DNA of 64,000 bases from Siphonodentalium dalli (Eukaryota > Mollusca > Scaphopoda > Gadilida > Siphonodentaliidae). The DNA lies in assembly GCA_032622095.1 (NCBI GenBank), contig CP136065.1, positions 98,335,343 through 98,399,342 on the forward strand. Direction: 5' to 3'. The stretch's first letter is position 1. Each line of letters starts with the position of its first letter. The notes under the pieces are model-generated. The model saw only the letters and a program-made list of their open reading frames with translations, did no database searches and was not told where the DNA came from. Of this stretch, positions 12,990-25,610 are shown in pieces. A program made the position numbers and the translations under genes.

Positions 12990-13236
12990 ATAATACGATT
13001 GTTTGATTCTGAAATAAGCAGAAAATTCAGTCATAGCCGTTATTTCGTTTTATGGCGCGGGCCAGAGTGAAAGCACCCGCTAAAGAGCGTACACATGAAC
13101 AGTCGTGGGTTGGCTTATTTGTGTCATTGTCCGTACATAATTTGCTTAGATTCGACTCATTATGAGTCGATAACGTGACTAAAATTATCTAATTTTCAGC
13201 ACATTATCGACTCAAAATGACACGATTCTAAGCAGA
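12990..13236 (-). mobile_element. Double-hairpin MITE-like element, copy 2
   Basis: Reverse-orientation copy of 2166-2451. The 'agtcatagccgttatttcg' side of hairpin B, the 'gagcgtacacatgaacagtc' middle and hairpin A (around 13155-13236, with TCGACTCA and TGAGTCGA arms) are all present. One arm of hairpin B is missing or diverged. An extra short palindrome, 'gactcattatgagtc', occurs inside the left arm of hairpin A. Confidence 0.6.
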
Positions 13237-13542
13237 TTATCTACCAAAAATAAGTTCTTTATAACCAGATAATGTGCGATATTTCAGAACAGGCTATCGT
13301 GTCGGATTCATCTCTGTATGTTGATAACTATTGAGACATGTTCGCGTCATTTTAAATTTAAATAGTAGCCAAACAAGAAATATGTTCATGGATAGTTGAA
13401 ATTTAATTCGAGGTGTATTTAGTTTCTGAAAGATTGCTTGGTTGTTGCCAATTGCGGCCAATTTATTTTCGGCTCAGTAACCAGATTCGGAGATCTTCCA
13501 ACGTAAATTCCTGTTTGTCAATTTTTGTCTGAGATTAATTAA

Positions 13543-14037
13543 AGGTACGGTTGGCCTTGACGGTGGGTATCCTGTGAAAATATTTCCAACCGTCAAAAAC
13601 CACCACAAACAGAAAGAACATCAAAATGTAGACAGACTTTGTCCGTATACAAATAAGAAATATCGCATAAACAGTATGTTATTGTCATATGGTTGACCAT
13701 TGTTATGTAAACAAAAGCATAAAAAGTTACTTTTCTGGTGTTTGTTTATATTATAATGGTAAACATAAAGAGCGTTCTTTGTGGGTGAATTCCTGAAACG
13801 GAACTACTAAAGAGCGTTTATGCCATTTGTGTGTGATTAGCCAGTAGCATTGTGCTTTCTTCTGTAACACAATCAGGCTCTTGCTTAGGTAAAATATAGT
13901 AGGTCTTTATGATAACATGCTGTTTACGCGATGGTCTTGGTATATATGAACGAAACTGTATGTGTTTTACTGTTTTTTCTGTTTACGGTGATTGGAACAA
14001 ATATGAATATTTTCGACAACTAAGGCCTCACGTGCCT
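13543..14037 (+). mobile_element. TTAA-flanked MITE, family 1, copy 1 (495 bp)
   Basis: TTAA at 13539-13542 and at 14038-14041 flanks an element that starts AGGTACGGTTGGCCTTG and ends CTAAGGCCTCACGTGCCT. The ends are imperfect inverted repeats of about 20 bp. A second copy of exactly the same length lies at 18030-18524 in the same orientation, also between TTAA sites. It has no coding capacity. TTAA duplication is the hallmark of piggyBac-type transposases, although the AGG terminus differs from the usual piggyBac CCY start. Confidence 0.8.
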
Positions 14038-14262
14038 TTAATAGTAGATAGTTGAAAATATAGTTTTATTGGTGTAATTATAAGCTGTCAAAAACGTTTT
14101 TCGACTGATCTATATATGATCGTATAGATGTCTCAGTGTGCAAACAACATTCGCGCAATTACACATTTTTCCTGCGCAGTTAGTGGTATTTGCGTATTCG
14201 AATATGTGGGTTTATTAGTATGCCCAATTAAGTGATAAATATTTTTTTCCTGGTATATATGT

Positions 14263-14274
14263 ACATTGTGTGCA

Positions 14275-14310
<36 letters not shown>
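14263..14310 (+). repeat. Compound microsatellite (TG)n(TA)n
   Basis: A pure TG tract running into a TA tract of about 20 bases. Confidence 0.9.
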
Positions 14311-14339
14311 CGTCTGCATTGACAGACATATAGCGACCA

Positions 14340-14475
14340 AACTTGATCCATCTAATTTATAAATAATCATCTCATGATATACGATGATTCTAATAAGGTG
14401 GTTAAATATACACTAAATCGGTGCCGTTCGAATCAGGGATGGCGGAAGGGAGGGCACCGAGGTTGATCAAAATGC
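14340..14475 (+). mobile_element. Fragment of the Helitron-like repeat (one internal unit)
   Basis: It contains the order seen in the complete copies: 'ataatcatctcatgatata', then 'ctaataaggtggtt', then 'ggtgccgttcgaatcaggga', then a G-rich box with 'gggcacc'. Neither element terminus is present. Confidence 0.55.
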
Positions 14476-15002
14476 TTGCAATTGGCGTGCGTCTGCCATT
14501 GATTCAGCTAGAGTCTCAACATTTCATATTGTTACATGCATAGTTTAATTCCGATATTTATCACTAACAATATGCAATATATTATATATAAGGATCTGGG
14601 ATGAATTCGTGAACGTGTTGTCTTTATACTTATGTAGCCTTAAAGATAAGACTATAGGCAGTTCAGCCTCATCGCCACATATTCATAATCATCTATATCG
14701 ATTGGCATGTGTTGCTTGTCAACGATTCAATAGGAAGAGTACTTTTGATGTTAATTACAATTTGTTGAATGAAGTACTCAACACGACAAGCACAAATGGC
14801 GTTTACTATCCAAACATACCTGTTGTTTTGGGATATTGTATATCACTCTTATGAGACTGGTGCCATTTTGTTGTCACTGTCACTGGATTGTCGTCGGAGA
14901 TCAGAATTTGAGAGGGGACCAAATTTAGCCTTGGTTAATCAAACAAAGTTCTATTGAAATTAACTTTCTATAGGAAATACGATAAGGCTCATCGAAGCTA
15001 CC
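14476..15002. other. No recognised feature
   Basis: Two overlapping open stretches (81 codons at 14609-14854, 62 codons at 14769-14957) lie here in different frames. Neither shows a recognisable domain. Confidence 0.4.
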
Positions 15003-17415
15003 CTGGGGCCTATACTATAGAATACAATTTTTGTAATAGCAGGCTTATTTGAGCCGTATAGAAGGTGTCGAGTACTATGGACCACTGTAATCTAACAGCG
15101 AACGCGATTTCTTGTAAATCACAAAAAGACGGCAAATCGAGTACTATCGACCACCGTTCGTTGAACGCACATCTAAACATTTGTGATTTTGTCAAGGGAA
15201 ATTACTCTAATGATATATGCGAATGATATGGCAATGCCTATTTGTTTCAGTTGGAGAGTGATTTAGTTGATGAATAAAGGTACATTATGTGTGACTAGTT
15301 TCCGCTACTTGGGTTATTTTGATCACAATTGCGCACGATGAAAAGTTATTTTTTCAGTATCGTGTGGAATACTTACCATTTTCAGATGTTTTATGTTACA
15401 TGTTTATTAACGGTTTGTCGAAAAAGGTCGGCAAAAACACACATCGGTTGCCGTTCAAATGGCAACATCAACTTTATATAGCAATATTACCAAGGATGGA
15501 ACCTAATTTGTCTAGCTAGCTTTGTCTGGCTGAAATATTAGTGGGAACATCTAGACCTTAATAGTTGAAAAGTTTGAGGTAACATGCAGCTGGACAAATT
15601 CAACCCATGATGGGGGTGCGATGGCTGTTCTCGGACTTGGTATTTTCGACCTGTGTAAAGGATGCATGTGTTCATTTGGAAATTCCAATGTGGACCAACA
15701 CTCTCTCGCCCATGCATGGTCTCCGCGGATACCCAACCTCGATTTTAAAACATATATATAGCACCATCTACTTAAAGGGGTACTGTACGCCAAATGTTGT
15801 TGTTGGTTTCTATAGTCTCCGAGTCGGAGAATAAGGTAACAATTTTTCCATTATTTGAAAGTCTGTTGAGTACGAAGTCATGTTACGGATGACAAATTTA
15901 CCGGAATGCAAAAATACAAATTGTCGTTGTCGAGTAATTTTTGTAAAGTTTTCAATCAAATGAATCAAATAAAAGTTATATTATATGCATACTAGTCCCA
16001 TATAATCATTTAAGTTATTGTATCATCGCTAGTCAGTGAGTGGCTTGAGTGTTCTCCCCGTATCATCATAATATTTTAAGCGATCATGTGTGCGATCGGT
16101 TTAACAATCCAGTATCCCTCAATTACTGTTTTTGATTACGGTAATTCGTAATTTAATTGACGCCATTTTATGGCTCCAGTCATAAATTCAATTTATATCA
16201 AATTATTAACTTTTAAATTTTTAAATTTTAAGATAGCGTATTAACCTGAGCGTTTACAGAATACATCTTCGACTCAAATTACTTATGTTTCTATATATTA
16301 TCGATATTAGATCGTTGTTGTCACCGGAAATTTAATGAAAATGGGGTACAGTACCCCTTTAAACTATACCTAATTCTCAGTGCCTTCCATTTATACCCAA
16401 CTAAGCGGCTGAATTTAGGTAAACATATGCCATTTGATTATAACCAACACGCACTACTACATTGGTAAGTTAAGTTCGGGGGGCCCCGATTTTTTCAAAA
16501 CATTCACTCATGGAACATTCTGTGCAGCACTATTGGCCAAATTAAATTGTTTAGACCACTAGGTGAACGCAAACTTCTTGGGCACACAAATGCCATGCGG
16601 TTCAAATATGTTACATAATGTCATGGTAAATATTTGGGGTCCACTGATTATTAACGCAACTTAGCCTGAAATTATCAGTAACTGTTTCAACACGAAATGC
16701 CACCACCCCGATTCACCGCGTATCCGTGTACCTTCGCACAAAGATCGTTTATATATACGTTTTGAGCCCAAGCCCGACAACTGTAACTCTTTAATTCCAT
16801 TCATAATTAAAATCTAGGTCGCTGACATGGCTATCTCCTTTCAAATCCATTGAGCGTAAACCATCTCAATGGGTTAACAATTGAGATTCCGTGACCGCAT
16901 TACAAAGAACATGTACCCAGCTAATCGCACTCACCATTTTCCGCACGGATAATCGTCGTGAAAAATCAATAATGTAGCCTGTGCATTTGTAATCTAATAA
17001 TGAATTTTCACAAAAATAGTATTATTGCAGTACTATAGAACCCGCTTAGCCAGTACTTTATCATTCCGTATTGCGAATTTTTACATATTACAAAGCTGTA
17101 GCGTTCGAGTACTATGAAAACATGAACAGATGAAACTTTCAGGCCCCCTTTTTCTCCACCAAATGCAAAGATTTTCCGGTCAAGTGAATCCCGGTATATA
17201 GATGGTTCGCCAAAAAGATCATACAAGTCATTACATGTCAATGTATTTTGCATATAAAGAGTTTTGGGCATATGTTGAGTTTCAATCTACAATGAAAGAA
17301 ATACACTGATAGAAATACAGTCGAATACTATATAACACAAAATATGTATTACAAAATTAGTAAATCACAAATTAACGCTGATATTACAAAAATTATATTC
17401 TATAGTATAGGCCCC
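15003..17415. mobile_element. Terminal-inverted-repeat element of about 2.4 kb, unclassified
   Basis: The left end (15003-15042) and right end (about 17377-17415) are near-perfect inverted repeats of about 38 bp, starting CTGGGGCCTATACTATAG and ending TTTTTGTAATAKCAG. Subterminal 'AGTACTAT' motifs recur on both sides (about 15069, 15138, 17030, 17105), as expected of transposase-binding arrays. No target duplication can be fixed, since the left end reads TACCCTGG and the right end CCAGCCGGGTCTA. No transposase is recognisable inside. The TTAA MITE at 15776-16358 is nested within it. Confidence 0.6.
15776..16358 (+). mobile_element. TTAA-flanked MITE, family 2 (583 bp)
   Basis: TTAA at 15772-15775 and 16359-16362. 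Termini AGGGGTACTGTACGCC and GGGGTACAGTACCCCT are inverted repeats of at least 13 bp, and the right end is itself a GTAC-centred palindrome. No coding capacity. It lies inside the 2.4-kb inverted-repeat element at 15003-17415, so it is the younger insertion. Confidence 0.75.
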
Positions 17416-18029
17416 AGCCGGGTCTACCTGGATAATGGCTTTGTCTGGAATAGACTGGAACACTAATCCTTGAAATTTGTGTAACACAATGACAACTCGA
17501 ATATCAAGAAGGATATAGATTTTTATCATTTTTGACGAATATTACACAAGGCATTCGTTTATGTACGTTTCAATGTCATAGCATCCAATTAAAACGTTAA
17601 TGTACGGATTTGGTGGTAAGCGAATGTGTATCTATATGCTTTGTAGAGTATAGTAAGGTTTATAATTATTAATAGTACATATGAATAAATAATGCATTCA
17701 TGAGACTGGGTATCCATGAATGCCGTGCAAATTAGTAGTCCAATCAATATGTTGTTCTACCTAAAAATAATTCTTCTCAGACAATTGTAGGTTGGAAATA
17801 CACGCTTGCGACGTATGAAGCATCTATAGGGAGAAATCATATAATATCAGATGGCAGCAAGGTGACCGTTATACGAATCAGAAAACATTGTTTCAGGTAG
17901 CTGTAATCTTCATAACATTGCATTGGTGTGCGATTCCCATGAACATCTCATATTGCATAATGTTGTGGTCAAATCGAGCCTGCACAATTAAAAAATTAGT
18001 TCATGAACTTTACCTGTGTCAGGAGTTAA
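17416..18029. other. No recognised feature
   Basis: AT-rich sequence between two mobile elements, without a supported gene. Confidence 0.45.
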
Positions 18030-18524
18030 AGGTACGGAAGGCCTTGGTGGTGGGTAACCTGCGAAAATATTTCCACCGGTCAAAAACCGCCACAAACAGA
18101 AAGAATATTAAAATGTAGACAGACTTTGTCCGTATACAAATAAGAAATATCGCATAAACAGTATGTTATTGTCATATGCTTGACCATTGTTATGTAAACA
18201 AAAGCATAAAAAGTTACTTTCCTGGTGTTTGTTTATATTATGATGGTAATCATAAAGAGCGTTCTTTGTTGGTGAATTCCTGATATGGAACTAATAAAGA
18301 GCGTTTATATCATTTGTGCGTGATTAGCCAGTAACACTGTGCTGTCTTCTGTAACACAACCAGGCCATTGCTTAGATAAAATATAGTAGGTCTTTATGAT
18401 TGCATTTCTGTTTACGCGAAGGTCATGGTATATATGAACGAAACTGTATGCGTTTTAGTGTTTTTCTGTTTACGGTGATTGGAACAAATATGAATATTTC
18501 CGACAACTAAGGCCTCCCGTGCTT
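18030..18524 (+). mobile_element. TTAA-flanked MITE, family 1, copy 2 (495 bp)
   Basis: TTAA at 18026-18029 and 18525-18528. It is collinear with 13543-14037 over its whole length and similar enough to align by eye without indels of note. Termini AGGTACGGAAGGCCTTG and CTAAGGCCTCCCGTGCTT. Confidence 0.8.
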
Positions 18525-20294
18525 TTAAGTATAACTTTCAGTGTTTTCTTGCCATAAGAAATGTATTTGTCACAATGCATGCTTCCACACTGTGTCACCT
18601 TGTCCGCACATTTAATATGACCACACACAACTTACGTGTATATATAGTAGTCATAAAACTCAACAATAAATTATTGTTGTCAAGTTCAAATACTACATTT
18701 TATGAAATTGAATCTAAAAACGACTGCCAATTACATCTCACACAATTCCTCTCCTTTGACCACGGGGGGGGGGGGGGGGGGGGGGGGGGGGTTCTGGAAA
18801 AAAAATTGCACATATAGGGCCCAAAAAGTTATTTTCCGACCCCGAGGGACGCACCACCCACCCCATTTGTGCAAAAAAAAAATTCCTCAAAATTCTGGGG
18901 ACCCACCCCCCCTTTCTCATGTTTTTATCAAAATTTCAGAGTTTTTTTTTAGCCGTTCTTCAATAACTGTGTTAACTGCCTTTCAATCCCATTCCACTAT
19001 CCTTTTTTGGTGCAAACTCTTGCTGTGTACCATTAAGACTCAAGCAATAACATGCTTAATTGGTCAACACAGAAAACGAAAAATAAACTGTATTTCTAGG
19101 TGTTTCCTGGTGTTTTCAGTTTCTAACAACAATAATAAACCATTGTGTAGGTACACTATATGTCACAAATTGCCCTAGACCCCATTATAGCCTTAGTGTA
19201 TCGAGTGTGTTGTGTCTGACAGAGAACACTGGCCAGTATAAATAGTGGTAAACAGGTCAGGGGTTCCACAATTATTTGTGCATGACCAAATAACTCTTTA
19301 GTCTTGTCCACCGGGGTGGGGGTGGGGGATGGGAATTGTTTTTGATTAGGTATACATATTATACCCACCGATATTAGTCGGCGGGGTATATAGTTTCTGT
19401 GGACCTAAATGTTATCAAATGTTCAAGAACTGTTGAGTTTTAGTGGAGCTTCAGTTGATATGGATTTTAAATATTTGTATGTACATTTGTGCACTAGAGT
19501 CTGCAGTATAGTCTCAATCAGATTTTATTCTTGATTTAACTTTTAGTTTGAACTTTGAAGACATTGAAGAAAGTCATTTCTTAATGCATCTGAATGCATC
19601 ACATTATTGCAGTTGATAGCATCACATTCAGTTGGGATTGTCTGAGCAGTAAACAACAACGGTCATTCATCATAACCAATTCAGTTTTATTTGGACAATT
19701 GTTGCAAATTAACATTACTTGCAATCATTCAAGGTGAGAAATAACCAGAAGGAATGAATTTGATTACATGCCAGAACAAGACAGTATTTCAGACATTAGA
19801 AATTTATGAGATACCCTTTTCAATGTCATGTTATGCAACAATCAGGTTAATGATATCTAGTCATCATTGAGTATTCACCATGTATCCAATTTGTGATTTT
19901 GTTTTATTACTTTTATTCAGGTAATATATCAATTTTGTTACTAAATATTTCTTCCGTTGATCATAAGTTTCCTGAACGCTATTACGGTGGTCCACTGTGA
20001 AGTGGGCTGGGATCCTGTGAAATCCAGAATGTTGCTAAATATGAGGCTAAAGAGTCACTATAGCTGCCTATATAGCCATATACCAACAAGCATGGTACTA
20101 ACATGCTCTCCAAACAACATTATATGGTCAGTAAATTGTTTGAAAAAAAAACCCATTTTGAAAACAAATTACAAGCACGATTTTTTCGGCCTCTGGACCT
20201 TGAAATGTTCATCTGTATAATTGGCCCCCTAATTTTGTGGAGTTTTGTCGCCGAATCCCACGAATATGTGTGTTGTTTAGAAATAAACACAATT
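18525..20294. other. No recognised gene; long G run
   Basis: Mostly AT-rich, with an uninterrupted run of 28 G at 18764-18791 followed by a C-rich stretch ('cccaccccat', 'cccacccccc'). A 158-codon open stretch crossing the G run encodes polyglycine and is an artefact of composition. No domain is recognisable. Confidence 0.5.
18764..18791 (+). repeat. Poly-G run, 28 bases
   Basis: Uninterrupted G homopolymer, the longest in the window. Such runs are prone to assembly and sequencing length errors and can form quadruplexes. Confidence 0.9.
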
Positions 20295-21245
20295 AGCGTC
20301 GCTCGAATGAGGGTGGGGGTTGGGTGAGGGGCGCCAAAATAATAAATACTTTTGTCGCCGATTTGTACCAAACATATATATATTAGAATTGCGGAGTTAC
20401 AGACTCAATATGAGAGTTCATTGCTTCAAATGTGCTTAATGCAGTGACCGTGAACAAAATTTTCTGTTAGAAATGTCCATGTATCGATCGGAATGCCACA
20501 ATGAGATATCCCTCAACTCAGATCAAGGTGGAAAATCGGTCCCGATTTCCGCACATGTCGGGGTTCAAAACCCGTGCCAACCTCATCTAGTCCAAACTGC
20601 GATTATCATACCCACGACATAACTACCTCGGCTACGGGATTACCACTTAAATGACCCGGAAGCCCTTTCACTGAGAATTGAGAAACGTCTGAACATCGTT
20701 TAGAATTTTTATACAGAACGGATCGACCATTATATTGGAATAACACAAAGCACTTCCTCCAAACAATGTATATATGACATAGGGAACCTAGTGGTGTGGT
20801 TTAAGGTACATGTACATATGCAGAGCCATCCTTGTCAGGGATGGGGTCGGAAGGGGCACGCCACTTTACAAAATATTTTGTCGTCGATTTCCAACAAACC
20901 TATATATTATTGTCACCTCCATTGTACAATGCATCTATGGTATGATTCAAAGTTGACAAAGTGGCACCATCGGAGTCAATGATGGGGTTTGAGAGATGAG
21001 CACCAAAATTTATATTAAAAAAACGTTTTATTCCCGGATATCATGCGATCATATATAACGACGTTTACGTGATATAAGAAACATAATGGTGTAGATTAAC
21101 TTTAAAGAGGTACCATTCGGCATTCGGGCCATCACTGGGGAGTATGGGAAGTAGCACCAACATTACTATAAATATTGGTTTAAAGTCTCCAAATCGGTGG
21201 TGACTAAGTTTCGTGACGGAAATAATATGCAGATCATATGAGAAA
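20295..21245 (+). mobile_element. Decayed Helitron-like repeat fragment, interrupted by an insert
   Basis: Positions 20295-20385 and 20740-21245 carry the family's phrases ('gtcgccgatttgtaccaaac', 'gacatagggaacctagtggtgtgg', 'ggaaggggcac', 'gtggcaccatcggagtcaatg'). The stretch between them, about 20386-20739, does not fit and holds a tRNA-like segment. Element ends are missing. Confidence 0.5.
20500..20660 (-). repeat. tRNA-derived SINE-like insert
   Basis: On the minus strand an A-box-like 'TAGCCGAGGTAG' is followed about 60 bases later by 'GGGTTTTGAACCCC', close to the B box GGTTCGANTCC. Spacing suits an RNA polymerase III promoter, and the intervening 'tgataatcgcag' resembles an anticodon arm. 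The cloverleaf is degenerate, so this is SINE-like rather than a functional tRNA. It sits inside a decayed Helitron fragment, which suggests a later insertion. Confidence 0.45.
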
Positions 21246-23511
21246 TAAAATTACATATATTTGGAATATTGATGGGCCTGCTTTTCGTCTTATATTTATT
21301 CAGTCTAGTAAAATTGTCCTATTTTCTATTGACGCGTGTGATATAATTATATGATGATGCTAATGATGGTGGTGATATGATGATACAGATATAATATAAT
21401 ATAAAGTAGGCTGATAGACTGAATTTTTTTCATTTTACCACATTCCCAGGCGGATTTCGATTATTACTTCAGAATCATATCTTTGAGGACATTTCGTTCG
21501 TTTGTAAAATCAGTATGGCAAAGATAACAAGGTTTGTCATGTTTTGATCAAAATACAGATAATAAAAACCAGCCATGTTTAGGTTTTAAGAAGATTTCAA
21601 GTGTTCCACGTGAACACGTATTAACAATATATAATACGGGACAAATCGACCAGGATTTTGTTATAATTTCCTGGTTGTTATATTGTTCTAAGTGGCACAT
21701 AGAACAGCTAAGGCTTGAATGCAACTCAAAAATCAAAAATGCTACAAAAGACTCTCAAGGCCCAGTGTTCTACATTGTTCCCATTTTTCACATTCATCCG
21801 TCGCTGTATCAGTAACATGGCGTGGTTTGAGCGAGAGGATGTACACTGTTCTACCTTTTGGTGTTAAAGCGACCCTTATAATCCATCTGATGAGTTCGCA
21901 CAACATTTCCAAACTTTAAAAAATATTAACTTGAAAACATGAATAATGCACTCAGGACAAGTTAGCACTCAGGTAGCGCACTGTACGTTCACGACTGAAC
22001 TAGGGGGTATCGGGCCGACAGTGGGCTACAATTGTACGGTACATGTCCTTGAAGAATTATTTTGACTCAATGACAGTGATATGTCAACGGTTTTACCCAT
22101 TTCAACCCGAGGGAAGTTTTGGAGGAGGGAATATATGTATCTGAATTACAACATGAAAACGAACCATTCTTAAGTGTCATTCAATTATGCTTTTAAAGGG
22201 TACTCCAATTACACTTAAGCTTGACTCAATCAACGCGTACGCATACGCATAATGCAAAAAAATGAATTACACTTAATTTATTAAACATAAGGCATCATGC
22301 CATGAAAATGACTTACGCTTCGGTGTAATCCATTTACGTCGAAGAGTAATACAAAACCTTATTTCTGCTTAATAAGAGTAGTTGCATTCTGCGTAAGTGT
22401 TATACATAATTAGTTATTAAATGTGAATTTGGCTTCCCACGTAGTGTTAACTCTAATATGGGCATAACTTTCTAGACAGATATATTTAATGGTATTGCAC
22501 TGTGTACACTATGGTCTTTATAGAAAATCCTCCACAACGTGTTCATTCTAGGCACCGGTATCTTTATACACCAGTCGTCTACAACAAAGGTCGCATGACT
22601 ATTATCAGAGGCCAATTTGATTCACAGTTAGGCATCATTCTGCAAATTGTATGTTCTAAAGCATATTCAATTATGTTTTGCTTGAGCACACTCATGTTTT
22701 GTTTTGCCTTGTAAAGCGGAATTATCATTGGAAAGGAAATATGTGCTACTGAAGTGAAATTCAAATTAAAGCATTAATATTAACTATACCTCGCTCACAA
22801 TTTGAAACATATGGAATGCTATTCAGATGATCAGTTGAGTTACATAAATAAAAGCCATTTTAATTGCGCTTAGATAAATTTTAATCGCACTGGATTAAGA
22901 GGAAATTAAAAGTCGCTTAGTATAAAATAATTAGAGCTTAAGTTGAGTTATTTGTGCTCAATGCAGTGTGGCCGATTGTTCTTGACAGTGCAACCAACCA
23001 ACCAACCAAAGCTTCTGCTCTATAAAATGTCATATGCATTGGTTCTTGATGGGGTTCTTTTTTGGCAAAAGAAAAAAAAAATAATTTTGCCACACATGTA
23101 TGTACGATTGAAATATAACATAAGTATAACTACAGGTATTCCAAAATAACATGGCTGCTTCTCCTTATTTCGCTCGTTGAAAAGTCTGTATACATGGGTG
23201 CAGGGACATGACGGCAGGAGGGTTGGGGTGTCTCATCCCTCCCCAACTTTGACCAACATTTTAGAAGTTGGCTCAACATTCAGTTTGGTTTGAAATGTTA
23301 ACAAATATTAGGTTCTATTGTTCTGAGAGTTTGATATCTCAACCATGTAGTATTTAGTGTGAAATTAATTGTTTTAGACATGTGTCGAATATTGGTCAAC
23401 CTTTGGTAAAATATTTGGACAAAACTGGCAACCAAATCAATGGGCAATATCCAACCCACGGACAATCAAATAAGATAGCTTGGACTTGGGAAAATCTCGG
23501 TCTGCTTCAGT
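21246..23511. other. No recognised gene; one isolated TTAA-type terminus
   Basis: AT-rich. At 22193 the sequence reads TTAAAGGGTACTCC, resembling the left termini of the TTAA MITEs elsewhere, but I find no matching right end. Open stretches up to 93 codons show nothing recognisable. Confidence 0.45.
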
Positions 23512-23536
23512 GGGGGGGGGGGGGGGGGGGGGGGGG
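23512..23536 (+). repeat. Poly-G run, 25 bases
   Basis: Uninterrupted G homopolymer. An open stretch across it gains polyglycine only because of the run. Confidence 0.9.
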
Positions 23537-25289
23537 TTACGTCCCAGCGTGAAGTGTCATAGGTCGGTTCAGTACTCCGATACACGCATAAGGTTATTTG
23601 CCTCGAGAAAACCGCATGGACACCGCAGTGCGAAAGTCGATGTGAACAAATTCAATCATCCATCAGTAATCAGATCACGAGCACATAATGATAAATCGTT
23701 GCGGCAACAACATTTCAGATTACATTTGCACAGATGATTTCTTGTAGTTCCGTGTGAACGCGCCGTTAGTGTATACGTTAAAACACTGACAAGTTTGCCT
23801 GGTATGATCTGCGGGCATCAGAAGTAACGTTTCCACATATAACGGTAATACATGTACTAGCATTTCATTTCAAATACATATACATATATGACTGACTCTT
23901 GCGATATAGTTGCACGCTATTTACAGGCAAAAAGGTGGAAGTACAGCGTTTTTGCTTTTTAAGTAGTTATATGTGTACATATGCATTGTATAAGCAGTTT
24001 TGCATTCGTTTTCTGGCAGAGATTTGGTTTCTGTATCGGAATTCATAAAAATAAAATGCCAGGCAAATTTGCGAACAAACAATTTCATCTTTCACTCAAA
24101 AACTTGTTTCTGTTTCAGACATAAGCTTTCAAAATGGAAATTGTACTATCTATTTTCATATATGATATATCATTGGCAAAATAAATTGTCAATCGATCAA
24201 ACAATTAAGCCTGCTTTCGCACAAAGAACGGCACTGTGCATATTGTTGAGTTTACATTGATAATTTGCATAACATGTGTTGTGAGTCTCAAGTCATATAA
24301 CTTTACTGTCAACACCATCATATGAAATATGTAGATATACAATAATTGGGCAGCTGGAAAGCCCCACTCCTATATAACATTCATATTTGCACATTCGTAA
24401 CATGTAATTGATGCCCAATATACACTATTCTTTCGGGAATGTATGTCTGTATATCTGCCCGTTATCAATATATGTGCGACTCCAGCGAGATATAACAGAG
24501 TTAACGTTATACGAGGAAGATAATGATGTTTTAATTACACTTCAGAACCATCACAGCGGCTGTCCGTATTGTGCATGTTTGTATGCGCCGAAAGTTAATG
24601 ACAATGATAACAGCCCACTGGTGGATACGTTACGTTTGTCATGTTTACTTCTTTGTCAATTTCAACGCAGCAGGTGAGTGGAATGGTATTTTACTTTCTA
24701 CTGCATGCATATTATCACATAGTCCTATTATTGTCGTAGTTATTAGCAGGGGCTCATATTTTGTTATTCGACGTTTTGAGAAACCTCAACGCCCGTCTGT
24801 ATCAAGAGCCCAATACGAAATAGTATAACAAATATAACAAGGCCTTGAACCTATGTCAACAATATCAAATTTCTAACCCAAAGCAGTTTGTATTTTTCAG
24901 ACGGGATAATCTAGTACATGAGCTGTGGACATGCCCACTCAAATATCAGTACTCGTTAAATATTCATAGTTATAACTGAAATTTACAAGAATAATATGTA
25001 TCGATTGTGTCCTCAATCGTTTAATAGATGTACGCAACCCCTTTCATTCGCAAGTAAATAACTCATTCAACAAATATCTAGCTCATCCTATGCATGAGTT
25101 CCAGATGGCACATATCACAACGTTTGGATTATGGCTTAGAGGTTATATTAGTGACATAGGTTCTTTGTCCTGTATAAGTAAACAGTGCAGCGGCAATATC
25201 GAAAAGAGCTCTAGTTTTCGAGATCCCCCTACCCAAGGTAGAACGAGTTGAAACCTACTTTTTTTTAATAAAAAATATATATTGATCAT
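23537..25289. other. No recognised gene
   Basis: AT-rich. Around 24400-24560 a few phrases ('gggaatgtatgtctgtatatctg', 'acgaggaagataatgatg') recall the 5' part of the Helitron-like family. They are too diverged to call. Confidence 0.4.
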
Positions 25290-25515
25290 GAACATGTGTT
25301 ACGCCGAGTTATGTAGTAACTGACGAGTTTTGTGGTAGCTCACGAGTTATGTAGTAACAATCGACGAGTTTTGTGGTAGCTCACGAGTTTTGTAGTAAAA
25401 TCGACGAGTTATGTAGTAATTTGGGTTACGAGTTTTGTAGTAAAATATCGACGAGTTTTGTAGTAAAAAACAAGCTAACGAGTTTTGTAGTAATACTCGT
25501 CGAGTTTTGTAGCAA
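25290..25515 (-). repeat. Short satellite, 'gacgagttttgtagtaa' unit (locus 1)
   Basis: About nine copies of a 20-25-bp unit reading GACGAGTTTTGTAGTAA on the plus strand. It is the reverse complement of the roughly 30-copy array at 50803-51450. It is followed after about 100 bases by the 150-bp-unit array. Confidence 0.85.
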
Positions 25516-25610
25516 CAATTTTTAGTCAGTTTCATGAGGCGGGTTTGGACTTAATAAAATCGTATATAGTAAATGCAATGTTTGTTTGTGTAAGTGTTTG
25601 TGTGGTGGAC

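Noticed and set aside
18702-19178. 158-codon open frame with polyglycine
   Set aside because: Created by the 28-base G run and low-complexity flanks; no domain or codon-like composition.
25290-25515. Regular short repeats considered as a CRISPR-like array
   Set aside because: Units are contiguous without unique spacers of fixed length, and the genome is eukaryotic.
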